A stretch of 64,000 bases of DNA from Liolophura sinensis (Eukaryota > Mollusca > Polyplacophora > Chitonida > Chitonidae): the NCBI RefSeq assembly GCF_032854445.1, contig NC_088303.1, positions 12,657,501 through 12,721,500 on the forward strand, given 5' to 3'. The first letter of the stretch is position 1. Each line of letters starts with the position of its first letter. Under the pieces are notes generated by a model. That model was not told the origin of the DNA. It was given only the letters and a program-made list of their open reading frames with translations, and did not search any database. Made by a program: the position numbers and the translations under genes. Shown here one piece after another: positions 47,001-59,092 of the stretch.

Positions 47001-47980
47001 GGAAAATAGCAAAATATATATGTAAATTATTGTGTAGAAAGACATTTAGCACCATGTTAATCAAACAGGGGAAACAAGTTTAGCACATAAAAGCCGACAG
47101 TGCACCTATCTCGGGAAAACTACCTGTATAACAGTCGTTAGTGATCTACACGTTAGTGTAACATCGGCTATGTTATGTCTGAGGTCTTCATTTCCCTTTA
47201 CAGCTGACCAGACAGTGATAATCAGAAAGAGCATCCCGAATGACTTCAATCGAAGAGGCCAAATATGTGTTTTTAAAAGCTAATTTGTACCCGTTTTCAT
47301 AAAATAAACTGTCTAAATGACTTTCCAAAATTATATCATTGCAATATTTTGACACGACCAACCACTAAAAATGACGGCTTATGGTGGCTTGATTAGACAC
47401 GTATTTCGATGATACGGTTTCCGTTATTTCTGGCACAACCAGAACGTCACAGTGCAACCGTGACTGGCCACGCTTGTGACGTCACAATGTTATATCGGTA
47501 GAATACTGAAGAAGAACATATGTCATTTCAGTGAAGCTGAACGTTCTACTGCAGGAACTTGTGGCGTAGAAGTCCACATGTACATGCAGTAGTGCCACAC
47601 GTGACGAGGAGAGAGTCCGCCGGCATCTCATTTCCCTGAATACCCAGGCAAAAGTGTAGGGCTGAGCCGATTGAAAAGTTCAGTCAGTAAAGCAGACGAC
47701 AAATGTCACGTTTTGGCAACAACCCTCCTTCACGTTGGCGTTTATTATATTATATGAGAAAATGGTGATGTTATGCTAAAGTAAACCTTTTTCCAATATA
47801 CCCTCACGTTTATGACTAATTTATGGAAAAGCTTTTGTAGTCGGTCATCTTTTGAACTCGTGACGCTTTCCGGTGTGCTGATAACGACCGCCCTCTTCGT
47901 TATACCTAATGCAATGAGCTCCATCAATGCCATAATGACAAGCTCAAATGCGGAAAATGCGTGATGAAAAGATCAATCTC
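47001..47980. other. Non-coding DNA, no gene seen
   Basis: Unique-looking. Contains TGTGACGTCACAA (about 47475-47487), a full CRE-like palindrome, with no gene start nearby that I can identify. Confidence 0.45.
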
Positions 47981-48205
47981 CTGCATGGAATAGGAAAAAT
48001 TGGTGCATGTACGCCTATTGGCCCTGAATGTGCATTGACAGACAACTGACTGTTGTCTCCTCGTTAGCGGGAGGCCCTGAACGTGTATTCATATAGTCAG
48101 ACAAGGGATTGTTGTCTCCTCATTAGCAAAAGCCCATGAACGTGTCTTATTATAGCCAGACAAGTGATTGTTGTCTTCTCATTAACAGAAGGCCCTTGGC
48201 GCGCA
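47981..48205. repeat. Three copies of an about 65-bp repeat
   Basis: Units share 'ggccctgaatgtg', 'agacaactgactgttgtctc' and 'ctcgttagc', diverged by substitutions. Confidence 0.75.
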
Positions 48206-49929
48206 TCATCGTCCGGTCGTTAGCAATCTAACAACTTGTGCTGTTTAATTCAACACCGACGCGCAAAAGTGTATTATTACTCAACACACCATAGCTATGA
48301 GCTGTGCGTTAAGGTAGTCCAGCATTAACATCTGACGATTTGGTATATATTGACTGTCGCTTGAAGGCATGCATGGTTATGATAGAAGCTCCACTCTCCA
48401 ACATCCTCCAGCATTTGACCAGAATTGTAATAAGTTTGAAAGTTTAAGTTTAAAATTTGATTAGGGCATTCTCTTGCTCAATCTGATTATTGTTGTTGTT
48501 TTATAAATCTGTGTCTAGTATGTACATGTATGATCAGATATCCTGTTTTTTTATGTCTTTGGGGTACTGACTTTTGGTAAGATCGCCTCATTCCACTGAG
48601 TGGCTTGTGATGTGAGCATCAAATCCGATTTAATACCTAACTGATGCCTAATTGTGGACCCACGAATGTTCATTCGTCAGGGCAGTAACCACATCCGACG
48701 GCTGTCAGGGTTATGGGTAGAGGAAGTCAGGATGAGTCATCTATATATCCAGATGTTATGCTAGCGTGTTGCTTGGGTATACGGCCTGATATTTCATCGA
48801 GATGATGAATATTTTTTTCGAAATATTAATCTTTGAGACAACTTAATCCAGCATTGCGGACAACTATTCTTGAATTCATTCCGGTAGATCAGCCAACCCA
48901 CGCGTGGCCTTAGTTAAGCTGAGAGGAAATACAGTCCACCTAAGGTAAATTTTAAGGGAAATTTAATTCAGCTGAATGACCTGCTGAAAATGAAGGTAAA
49001 AAGAGTTATTGACTAGTACATTGCTGACAGGAGTTACTATCGGCGGGAGTTGCACTTGTGATTGGGTAAGTATACAAAAATATACCCAACACGTGAGGCT
49101 GTATTCCTTGGAACTCCGATGAAAGCGTTACCTTATTCAAGGCTGAATTGTGATAAATGACAGTATTATATTTATTTTCGTTAATATGGTTGCTGGCAGT
49201 GGGACTGACGCCATTTTCTTGATGTTTTTAGCTCATCATAATGACGTCACATCAAAGATAGTAACTTACATTGTAAGACACTGAGGTCCTAGTTCAAACC
49301 ATGCAGCGCCTCCTCATGGATTTAAAGTAAAGTCTCCTCCCTAAAGCACGGAGCCACTAAAAATTATTAATAGCGTAAAAAAAAGAAGATCGCCTTATAC
49401 GGAGGGCACGGTTTTCTAGAAGTCCATAAGTCGGCAACTGCAGAAAAATACAGAAACTTTTGCATGAATCGATTAAACTGAAAATTTTAAATTAGTCTGC
49501 CGTGTAGTGTGTCTTTAAATAATACGCTGGTAAAAATACGTACAACAAAACACCTACAACACAGTGACAGATGGACCCTATCTAAAAATATGGGAAGCAG
49601 ATCTATCGTTTTCAAAACTAAGACTAAGAAATGAGTTGGACAACTACCAAAAACTATAAAATAAAGTATGAGGTCTCTGGAATTTGTAGGGTTTGCGTGC
49701 AGAATATGTGTAGTTTATTCGTATTATAGTAGAACTACTGCCATGTTAGTCAAATCAAACAATCACAGATATGTGGCGGTTTCACTCACTTTGTGTGGGC
49801 AGCTTTACTTGTACTTCTTTTTTGACTAGGTATGTAGAGGATCAGTCCCGTAAGATGTGATGCTCTTATTCTAGTGGTGCATATCAATAAAAATACTAAA
49901 AATTTGAGGACAAATCTTTGTGACGTTTA
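48206..49929. other. Upstream spacer of the HMG-box gene, no gene seen
   Basis: No open frame of note. The nearest 250 bases to the HMG-box gene are listed separately as a candidate promoter. Confidence 0.45.
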
Positions 49930-50172
49930 AACAATGAAAGCCATTAAATCACGTCATCCAAGTGAGGTAGGAAGTGACATGACGTCAGGTGTTGAGATGA
50001 AGCATTCCACAACGCATGACGTCACAATATCTGACCAAGCGGCTTCTACCGTTGCGAATGCGTCGGCACGCAGTTAGGCCGCATACAGTGGACACGTAAA
50101 AGTAAGATTTATGTATGCACGGAAAGTCAACTGTACAGCCCTGATTAACGTCAGCCTGGTTTAAGCAGCAAA
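49930..50172 (+). promoter_or_regulatory. Candidate promoter / 5' UTR with CRE-like sites
   Basis: Within 230 bases upstream of the HMG-box gene ATG lie two TGACGTCA palindromes (about 49979-49986 and 50018-50025) and a CACGTCAT half-site (about 49951). No TATA box is at a fitting distance. The sites match the consensus for CREB/ATF factors; use is inferred from position only. The stretch 50084-50172 is probably 5' untranslated. Confidence 0.45.
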
Positions 50173-53100
50173 ATGCCACCAAAACGTCAGCACAGTTTGA
50201 ACAGAAAGGTATCGACACCGACCAAAAGTCGGAAAAGAAAATTTCACAATTCGCCGCAGCTTTCTTCACCAAACAACATAACGCCAGATGTGGGGGTGCG
50301 GCGACAGAGTTATCATTGCCGGAATTTACGTAGTTCAGAGCCGTTGACAAAGAAGAGGAAGATCAATGAGGAGACGGCTTTGGACAAAGATTACCCACAT
50401 TCCAGAAACGGAGTGTTATCATATAAGGATACCGGTAACAAAATTTCAACCCGACGATCCTTAACTCAGCCAGTGGCCGTGGGATTGGCGGCGACCAATC
50501 CATCGTCCGGGGTCGGATCAGCTAATCTTCTCACGCAGAAATCTCAGACCACCAACACGGTTAAGAACACCAGAAGTACAATCGATACTAAATCAAGAGG
50601 CAGACCAAGAAAATATTTCTCTACGGATTCGAAAATACATGACAGAGAACTTACAGAAACAAGGCGCCGAGAGCGGCTGCGGACAGCGCAGTCAAAGTCC
50701 GTTCCTAAGACTCGCTGCAAACATTTTTCTTACTCCCGAGAAAACGTCCAAAATTCAAAGCACAGCAACAAGGACAGTCTCATGACAGACGTTAACAGTT
50801 CAGGGAGTCGATCAAAAGGTCAAGCTAGAAAAAGTCTTAATTTTGAAGGCGGCAGTGATCACTGTTCCCTACGAAAAGACACAGCGATAAGACGAGTCAG
50901 GGGATCAAGTTTAAGGCATGGATCAAGGGGTGAGAATGAAACCATTCCAGCTTCTCACACAAACACCGAGGCGTCAACACAGTTAAATATGCGTGGCATT
51001 ATGAACGTGAAGAAGACAGACCGACAATATAAGAGGATGTCTGCGAAAGAAGGCAACAGGCAAACAAGGTCTATGATTTGTCCAAGTGCTGAGCTCTGTC
51101 GTTATTCTGACAGCCCTGAAAGCGACCACAACTACTGCGTTTCAAAAATGCCACTGAGATCGAGCTCTGGAAAAACCGATCGCAAAACAGATGGACGAAA
51201 AAACGAGGCTAGCTTACAATTCCATCAGCAGGGACAAAGCGCAGAGGACAAACAGGAAGTAGTTGTAAATATACCAACTCCAAAGAAGCCCCAAAAAAGT
51301 GAACGTGGAAGTTTGGCAGTTTTAAAAGACGGGAGGGCTAGTAATTCAATCAAGGCGCAAGTTCGCGAAACGACAGATGACGGAAACAGTTTCATAAACA
51401 AACAAAAAGTACGTACTGAAGACGGGGAATGTGCCATTTTGCCTTCTGAAGCTCTGCGTGATGGTACAGTGGGTACACCAGAATCAAAAGTCGGTAAATG
51501 CACAGACAGTCAAATATCAGGCCACACTTTGGCCGAATCAGAATTTGCTTCTGTGAACGATGGGTGGTCTGGTTTGTGTAATACAGGTACTAGGTCACGC
51601 AGGTGCAATCACAAACTGTCTAGCCAAGTAAAAATTGCTCAGCCGGATGTTTCTTGTTGTCTTGGAATAAGTGGAGAACAAATTGACACATGTAAAGATC
51701 AGAGAATAGATGCTGATGAGAGTTCTCGTAATGAAAATAAACAACTTTTTGCTGTCTTAGTGACCGATAATATTACTGAACAATCCGCAGAATTCTGCCA
51801 AATCTCGGGTAAACAAACACCAAAGACTTCCGACATGAACTATCCGGCTTCAGTCCAAAACAAAACTCCGAGGATAACCAGAAGTGTGACTAAATCTTGT
51901 CACTCTCCAATACATAGCAACGGTTTGGAATCACAAAAGCGGAAACGTCGCGAATGTCAGTCATCGGGCAAAACACCAGATAAATTCAGCACGCAGGAAA
52001 CAACGGATAAATCCCGTAAGCAATTGCTAGAGACCTGTGAGGTGAAAAAGTGTCCACAGAGTCGATCAAGCGATGAGGCAGACAGAACTTGTGTGAGCTG
52101 GCTCAGCACCGATACAAAGGCAGCAACACAGACAGAGAGGTATAAGGAAGTTTCACACCAGACAACATCAACGCACATCAGGTCGTTCAGCAGAGGAACA
52201 AAGGCGACAATACAGACCGAGGGAGATACGGAAATTTCACATCATACGACATCCACGCACATCAGCTCTCTCAGCACCGGTGCAAAGGCGACAATACAGA
52301 CCGAGGGGGATACGGAAATTTTGCATCATACGACATCCACGCACATCAGCTCTCTCAGGACTAGTACAAAGGCGGCAACACATACCGAAGGAGATACGGA
52401 AGTTTCACATCATACGACATCAACCCACATGAGCTCGCTCAGCACTAGTACAAAGGCGGCAACACAGACCGAGGGAGATGGTGAAACTTTGAAGTATGTG
52501 AAATCTGACGGGAAGGAGAGGGTGACAGCATCGAGTACCGTTGAGGAAAATTTGGCAATCTCAGGGAACAGTATCCAGTCAGTGAAGATGATCAGTGATA
52601 CAGACGTGGTGCCAGGTCCTTCCGAATATAAAACAAAAACAACAACGTCGGCCTCTTCGAATGTGGCATCTAATGAGGTACTTAACGGTACGTCACACAT
52701 CAGCGATATTCTTTCCCAAAAAGACTCTTACAACACGATTCCTGAAGCAAAACTTAACCTCAAACATGAAGAGATTAAGAGCAAAACTTCAACGAATGCA
52801 ACCAAAACGGGGGTTAGAATTACTATACCTGTGGAAACTGGGGCGTCACGAGAAAATAATCTGGAGAAAGAGTCCGACACGTGTTCACCAAATGTTGAGG
52901 TGAAAACAGATCTTTGTTTGGCAGGTCATAGGTCAAAGTTGTCACGTCATGATACAGATGACAGACATAAAATTGTTACGATTCGACAAGTGTCTGGGTA
53001 TCCGTTAACTCCTTCAGGTGAAACAACAGATGGCACACAGACGGAATTAATTAACCCTCCTGGTTCCCTAAAAGCGCTTAGCAAAGAAATATCATTTACC

Positions 53101-54827
53101 CATCAAATTAATGTGGCAAACCGACAAACGGACACATGTACGGGAAAAGCCAGTTTTAAAACTAACGGCGCTGGGAAGAAATCTTCTACAGCTTCTTCTG
53201 ATTCACAGTCAGGCGATCTTAGTAAAGATGATCACAGTTATTTGGCGTCATCTGAACAAGATTTGAAAACTGATACATTAACCGATGATTTGAGCAGCGG
53301 TACATCCACACTGCCAACATGTAAGTCAGCCGTAAAATCGCCTACTCTACAAAATGGCCATGAAACAGCCTCTGGCACAGAAACGTTATTAAGGCCACAC
53401 GTCTGCAGCGCGGAGACCAGTGCGTCTGGGAAAGTGACGTTATCAAGGCCGAACATCCGCTGCGCCAAGGCCACTGTTTCTGGAATAGAGACATTGTCAA
53501 GACAGAACATCCGCAGCGAACAGGCCACTGCTTCTAGCATAGAAACGTTAACAGGGCCGAACGTCCGCAGCGCCGACACCACTGGTTGTGGAGAAGACAC
53601 GTTATCAACGTCAAACGGGCGCAGCGACGAGGAAAATGCTCCTGGTACAGAGATGTTATCAAGGCCAAACGTCCATAGGGACAAGATCACTGCTTCTGCG
53701 AAAGAGACGTCATCAAGGCCGAACGTCTACAGCGTAGAGAACACTGCTTCTGAGAAACACACGTTATCAAGGCCGAAAGACAATAGCGGCATGGCCACGG
53801 CCAACAACAAACAAGGTGGGGATAGGGCTCCTTTCATAAACAACAGATCGTCAGACCAGGAAAGTATAAGAGAAATATTGACGCCTAAACGGAGCTCTCG
53901 ATTGAAAGGAAAAACTCTAATAGCAACACCCAAAAGGTACGATGATTTTTACATTCCTCATCGTCGGAGTAAATCTAGTCCTAAAACCAAAGACGTGGAA
54001 TGTGCACAACCAGTGCCAGGTGACAGTTCCTCCCCTACAGCGAAGACAAATTCATCTACTTTAACCCAGTGTGACATCCAGTCCCCTCCCAACCAAAATG
54101 TAAATGGTCCTGTGTCTGTCCTAGAGAATAAACTATGTCAGGTGCCTGACAAAGCGTTACCACCCACAGACCTGACACAATCAAATAACAGTGAGAGCAT
54201 TACTGCCTCTGAAGATGTATCGGAAAAAACAGCGACCAAACATGATGGCATCGACAACGAACTGAAAAGCCAATCCAACAACTTGAGTCGAAGCAGGCAA
54301 TTAGTTGTGGAGCGAAACTTAGACGTAGCGCCGGACAAACGTCATACGCAACACCTGTCTTGTGATTTATCTCGGATATCCGTGGATACCGAGGCACCAT
54401 CCTCTGTGAATCAGCGAAATCTCTTACCGAAAGTAACAGTGAAGAAAAGAGACAAACTGAAACTACAGAAGGTCAACCGAAAAGGTGCGACGAGGAGCCG
54501 TGGAGCAAGTACTTGGACTGATACGGCTGTCATGAAAGCACGAGACAAAGCCAAATCACCTCAGTCGTGTGAACCGAAGATAGAGAGGACGGTGGATAGG
54601 GCAGTAGCAGTAAGCAGTGACGGAGGAACGACAAACACAGCTGAGCCTGTAACCAGAGAACAAACACACACTTCGACTAAAAGCACTCCATTAAAACTTC
54701 GATTCCACCGAACATCTCAAGGCCTCGCCATTGTGTCCTCGTTTCTGGCAAATGCGGAGACAAATGGTCGTGGAGTGTCACCACGCACTTCAGTGACAGG
54801 CGAGGAGTTTTCATCAAAACATAAAAG
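50173..54827 (+). CDS. AT-hook/HMG-box protein, exon 1 (giant first coding exon)
   Basis: It encodes residues 1-1551 and two bases of residue 1552 of a predicted 1985-residue protein. The ATG has A at -3 and is followed by basic clusters that look like nuclear localisation signals (SRKRKF, TKKRKIN). An AT-hook (SRGRPRKYF, core at residues 143-147) should contact the minor groove of AT-rich DNA. The rest is hydrophilic, Ser/Thr/Lys-rich and probably disordered. Two tandem protein repeats lie inside: 28 residues x 4-5 (645-772) and 18 residues x 8 (1068-1211). A conserved-looking basic patch, TPKRSSRLKGK, starts at 1237. The donor AAAAG|GTTTTT at 54827 gives phase 2, matching exon 2. If not spliced there, the frame ends at 54912 and gives a 1579-residue form without the HMG box. 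I do not know the orthologue. Confidence 0.85.
52105..52490 (+). repeat. 84-bp coding tandem repeat
   Basis: Four full copies and one partial copy of an 84-bp unit inside exon 1, encoding 28 residues of the type TKAATQTEGDTEVSHHTTST plus HISSLS. Synonymous and conservative changes between units suggest that the protein repeat is under some constraint. Rich in Ser, Thr and His. Confidence 0.9.
53374..53805 (+). repeat. 54-bp coding tandem repeat
   Basis: Eight copies of a 54-bp unit encoding 18 residues of the type ETLSRPNVRSAETTASG. Unit length is constant over all eight copies and no frame is lost, although the sequence has diverged, which fits selection on the protein. Confidence 0.9.
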
Positions 54828-55391
54828 GTTTTTGTACATTGATTGCCAAAGACTAGTGAATATGCAACATGTAAAATCAACATTGATTAGTGAAAGTACC
54901 CATCTAACATGAAAGCTGAACACCTGATCAGCTTGAACTTTATATGTACAAAGCACGAAGTGTAAGCTTACTAACATTACTAGCTCTGCTTATGGAAATC
55001 CATTACTGATAAGCTATATAGTCGGGATGGCGCGATTATAGGTGGAATAAGACATCACTATCGCCACTATTTTCTTTATACAGACACACCTGTTTTAGAT
55101 GTCATTGTTCATTAACTACATGTATAGTGGGGCTGGAATGACTACAGAAAGCTCGATCAGACATTACCGTCACCACTAATTTGTCCATGGTATATCTATT
55201 CTAGATGTTATTATCCATTAGCAGTAATGTAGCTGTCACTCATCTAATCAATCGCTCATCTCGGTGTGGCTGTACTATTGCCAACCATAAAGTGGAGGTA
55301 TGCCATTGGCCTACTCATTCGGTCATTCTATTCTGTCATCATCCACAATGGGGTACTTCATAACCATGTTGGTATTTTTGTTTTCCTCCAG

Positions 55392-55514
55392 TAAGACCGG
55401 CCGTTTGAAGAAAGGGAAGAAGTCCTCTAAAGTCGTCTCTAAGCCCACATTGAACACAGAAGACTTGATGGCAAATGAAGCCCTGGCGGAGTGTGCCTTC
55501 ACTTTATGGAAAAG
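55392..55514 (+). CDS. AT-hook/HMG-box protein, exon 2: basic arm and first helix of HMG box
   Basis: Acceptor TTTTGTTTTCCTCCAG (strong pyrimidine tract), donor AAAAG|GTTTGT. Phase 2 at both ends. Residue 1552 is a Ser made across the first junction. The exon encodes residues 1553-1592: a lysine-rich arm (KTGRLKKGKKSSK) followed by ALAECAFTLWK, which matches the start of HMG-box helix 1 (NAFMLW in classical members). The box continues only after splicing to the exon at 56850. Confidence 0.8.
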
Positions 55515-56274
55515 GTTTGTGCAATATTTATTTTCTCCACCATCCTGGCCACACGCACAACACTCAATGTGACTCAATTACACAGGAGTTGATTGATACA
55601 AGATGAATATATGCGATGTAAATTGCAGCGATTTTCGTACATGTCAACAGTTTTGCCTAGTTAAGCGGTGATTTTCGAGGCGGCGTTTTATCCTACAAAT
55701 GCGGATATAGTTATCCAAGGTTTAGCTGCTCTTGTGTACAAAATTCAGGTTTTCAACATAAGGACATCGTAGCCGTAAAACCACCCAGATAGCTAGTGTT
55801 GTACAAGTATAAGCAATGCACCTCAACACAGTTTTAGATAGGGATCTATGAACATGTTCAATGGTGCTTCACTTCTTGGTTTGCCAATGTTAAGACATGG
55901 TACTAAGAGGCGTGTTGGTAACGTATGTAAGCTCTTACATGAACAGCTGAAACAAAGCCCTGTCTGAGGTAAATAGACAAGAGGCCGAATTTCACTGGTT
56001 ACTGGTTGCGGATGTTTGTCAGCTATCCCAAATGTAGTCAATTCTCTGGTTTAATTTTGCATGCTGTTGTCTTCTATATTTCTGTCTTTGTACTCGTTGC
56101 GCCAGGAATACTTCTACACACGCCCTCATTTATGTGTCAAATCACTTAGACTTAAATCAGTGCTTTATTTCTGCATCCTATTAAGCCTATGACAAACTCC
56201 AATGTTGGTAATTCATTCGTTTCTTTCGCACCAAAAAAATATCCTTTATCCTCACGGTCCCCATCGGAACTTGG

Positions 56275-56690
56275 TGTAAACCGCCAAATTTATACTTTGT
56301 CCTTACGTCCCCGACACACGAATTTTGTGTAAACTGCCAGCTCTATACATTGCAGAATCTGCAAAAATATTTACTTTGTCCTTACGTCCTCGAGGTAGAC
56401 TTCGTGAAAATTGCAAAATCTATATTTTGTCCTTACATCCCTGAGGTAGATTTCGTGTAAACTACCAAACCTATATTTTGTCCTTACCGCCCTGAAGTGA
56501 ACTTTGTGTAAACCGCCAAATTTATACTCTGTCCTTACGTCCCCGACACGCACTTCGTGTAAACTGTCAGTTCTATACTTTTTCCTTTCCTCCCTGAGGG
56601 GAACTTGGTGGAAACTTACAAATCTGTACATTGGTCGTACTGCTCCGAGAGGAACTTCGTCAGTGTAAACCACCAAATTTATACTTTGCC
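56275..56690. repeat. About 60-bp minisatellite in intron 2 of the HMG-box gene
   Basis: About seven copies with 'aaatttatactttgtcctta', 'cgtccccgacacacg' and 'cttcgtgtaaactgcca'. It ends about 160 bases before the acceptor of exon 3. Confidence 0.88.
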
Positions 56691-56849
56691 CATTTAATAA
56701 TGTGAGTGGTACATGTATACTGGTTTGGTTAGGCGGGAAAATCGACATATTTTGATGACAATTGTTGCAGTCAGTTGTAGAAACAGGAAAGTACTTTTTG
56801 CAAATGAGACACAGACTGCCCAGTTAGGTGGTTTAATTTGGCACTTCAG

Positions 56850-57037
56850 CGAGAAGGAGTGGGAAATCCAGCAGATTCACCCGCAGAAAAGCTTGAGCGA
56901 GATGGAGAGTGTTCAGAGAGCGAACTGGGTGATGCTGGCTAAGGACGAGCGGAAGGGTTACTTTGTGCGGGCTCTGGCGGCTCTGACAGACGAGAACAAG
57001 CACTCCCCGGAACGATTTATCACCAAGCTGCCACTTG
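56850..57037 (+). CDS. AT-hook/HMG-box protein, exon 3: rest of the HMG box
   Basis: Acceptor GGCACTTCAG, donor CTTG|GTAAGC. The first base completes Ser1593 with the 'ag' of exon 2, and the exon ends in phase 1. It encodes residues 1594-1655. Joined to exon 2 the core reads AFTLWK-S-EKEW, IQQIHPQKSLSEM, ANWVMLAKDERKGYFVRAL. Aligned without gaps to classical HMG boxes, the conserved AF.LW, the P of the first loop, the S.E of helix 2, the W..L and DE(K/R)..Y/F..A positions all fall in place over about 48 residues. HMG boxes bend DNA through the minor groove. Some basic positions of helix 1 are acidic here, so DNA affinity or specificity may differ from canonical members. A testable name is the meiosis regulator MEIOSIN/BHMG1 type, but no bHLH region is seen and I do not claim it. 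Confidence 0.83.
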
Positions 57038-57114
57038 GTAAGCTTCCCACCCTATGCCACTTGCATCGCTACTCACAAATCTAAAATGATGCACGTGATT
57101 CATTCTTTGGAACT

Positions 57115-57250
57115 AAAAAGTTTTCCCAGGAGCCTCTAAACAATGTGGTCGACGTGAGGTCAAGTCCAGCTCATCCTCGTAAGTGAGAAGGCCTTGCAGC
57201 AACTTGCGGATGGTCGTTGGCTTCGGCCTTGAAGCAGGCATTTGAACTGA
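57115..57250 (+). mobile_element. SINE fragment, family 1, in intron 3 of the HMG-box gene
   Basis: Contains 'cccaggagcctctaaacaat', a B-box-like 'aggtcaagtccagctc', 'gcaacttgcggatggtcgtt' and 'ggcttcggcc', then loses similarity. The same head region is present in the full copy at 59093. Confidence 0.65.
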
Positions 57251-58005
57251 GTTGCCATATCTGTATTCCTTCGTGACTGATGTGTCATGACCAGTACATG
57301 TGGTTAAACGTGTTGATGGTGGCAGTTCACACCCACCGTCATCAACCACAAGGAATTCATAACACACGTCATACACTGGTAGGTCAGTACACTGATTAAT
57401 GTGAAGTGAAAGTTTGCTTAAAGAATAATACATGTAAAAAGTAAAAGTCAAGGTCTTAAAAAAACTGTCCAAGGAAATGATTTTTTTTTAAATCTGAGTC
57501 ATGATGAATGTACAACATCAGATTGTACTGTGGCCTGGAGCGCGAGCTCTTCCGTGTGAACGCATGTGACATGACGTCGGTATATTTGTTCTCTCTGAGT
57601 AGCCTCGAATCAATAAAGCACGTAGACAGTGTACGGATGTCACACTCATAATCCGTGTTACAAGCTATTTACAAACAAATGTATTATTTATGACGGCACT
57701 TTGGCTGACATGAGAGTTTATGACCACAGCATGCAGCAATTAATAGAGTTCGTTTATAACTCAGTTAGAAATTGTTGAAAAACAAAAGGAACAATTTTTC
57801 AAGAACTCTAAGAAAGGACAAACATTGCACGATGCTTCCATATTTTGGCCACATCATTTAAAACTATCCGGTAGTAATCACAATATGTGGGTTACAAACA
57901 CATTTGTATATTTTTGTTGACAAAGAATGTCGCCTGTATACATAGCTGCTTAAGTGCAATCTGATTATCTCTAATTATCTCCCTGTCTCTGTCTGCCTTG
58001 TCTAG

Positions 58006-58997
58006 CGTTAACAAAAGACCAGCCAGAGGCCAAGGAAGACTTCGGAAACACGACCAACACCGAGATGGAGATAACAGACAGGAAACTGCAGGCCTTCCGC
58101 CAAATGTTGGTCGCCAAACAACATAACCTCCTGCGACAATATTTCTCGTACATCCAGAGGATGTTATCAAAGGAGAAGTACGCCAAATTCGTGACGTCAA
58201 TTAAGACAACACTTAGAAGTCAGAGAGCTAAGAAACCTGTGACCATTTCAGAACATCAAGGTGACCTTGAGCAGGAATATAGAGATGTGATGTTCCGTGA
58301 AGTACTCCGTATCAGGAACACCCTCAAAGAGACTCAGGTAGTGGAGAGAGTTCAAGCTGAAGCCGCCGTCAGAAGACAGTTCAAAGAATATGTCATGCAG
58401 ATTATCGCGGGACACGAAGCCGTGTTCGATCCATGCGTCAGATGCCCTAAACTCAGACAAACGCTCGTTGATTTACAAGATCTGGAGCGGAAAGCAAAGG
58501 TATCAGTTCGTGGCGACGTCAGGAGATCAGAGAGTTTTATGTCTCTCTTGCAAGACATCGAATGCACGGGAGACAACTGGCAACAGTCATCCCGCCAGGT
58601 GGAAATGCCGGAAGCCGTGGACTCGTGTCGTCTGCTGGAATCGTACTCGGACGAGATTTTGTCTAGCTTGCCTCAGTTAGACGAGAACAACAGTTTTGCA
58701 GAGCGGCTATTGTTGGATCATGCCGAGAACGAACTTCTGCCACTGACCCCTTCTTTTCTAGAAGAATGTTTGCAGCCGGACACCTTGGTGGCTTCACAAG
58801 AAGAGAGGCCACCGACGAGAGAACAAAAGAGTGCATTAAGACCGACTCTGTTGGAGGAGGCTTTCATTGCTGTAGAGTCCATGACTAATAGCGTTCCCTG
58901 TTGCGAATTACATTCCCCATCCTGTGTGCTCTCCACTCTACTAGTGCTGGAGAAGTTTTCAGATGTATATCCCCAATCATGTACTTCAAATAGCTAA
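58006..58997 (+). CDS. AT-hook/HMG-box protein, exon 4: C-terminal region
   Basis: Acceptor CTGCCTTGTCTAG; the first two bases complete Ala1656 (phase 1) and the frame then runs in phase to a TAA at 58995. It encodes residues 1656-1985. The first part is helical and basic (RKLQAFRQMLVAKQHNLLRQ, then YIQRMLSKEKYAKFV), probably a coiled or DNA/protein-contact segment. The middle has long mixed-charge helices (EVLRIRNTLKETQVVERVQA) and a C..C pair (FDPCVRCPKL). The end is acidic and hydrophobic (LPLTPSFLEECLQPDTL), which could be a transactivation-like segment. Codon use is GC-richer than in exon 1. An AATAAA follows 18 bases after the stop. Confidence 0.85.
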
Positions 58998-59014
58998 GAT
59001 TCTTATACAACCAT

Positions 59015-59020
59015 AATAAA
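59015..59020 (+). terminator. Polyadenylation signal AATAAA
   Basis: The canonical hexamer lies 17 bases past the TAA of the HMG-box gene. It is close to the stop, so the 3' UTR would be short; later signals are possible. Confidence 0.55.
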
Positions 59021-59092
59021 TCACGGTCCACCTAGCCATTCATTTCTACATGCTAGATGATGGTCGTATATCATTCTATAACATTTTCTTGG

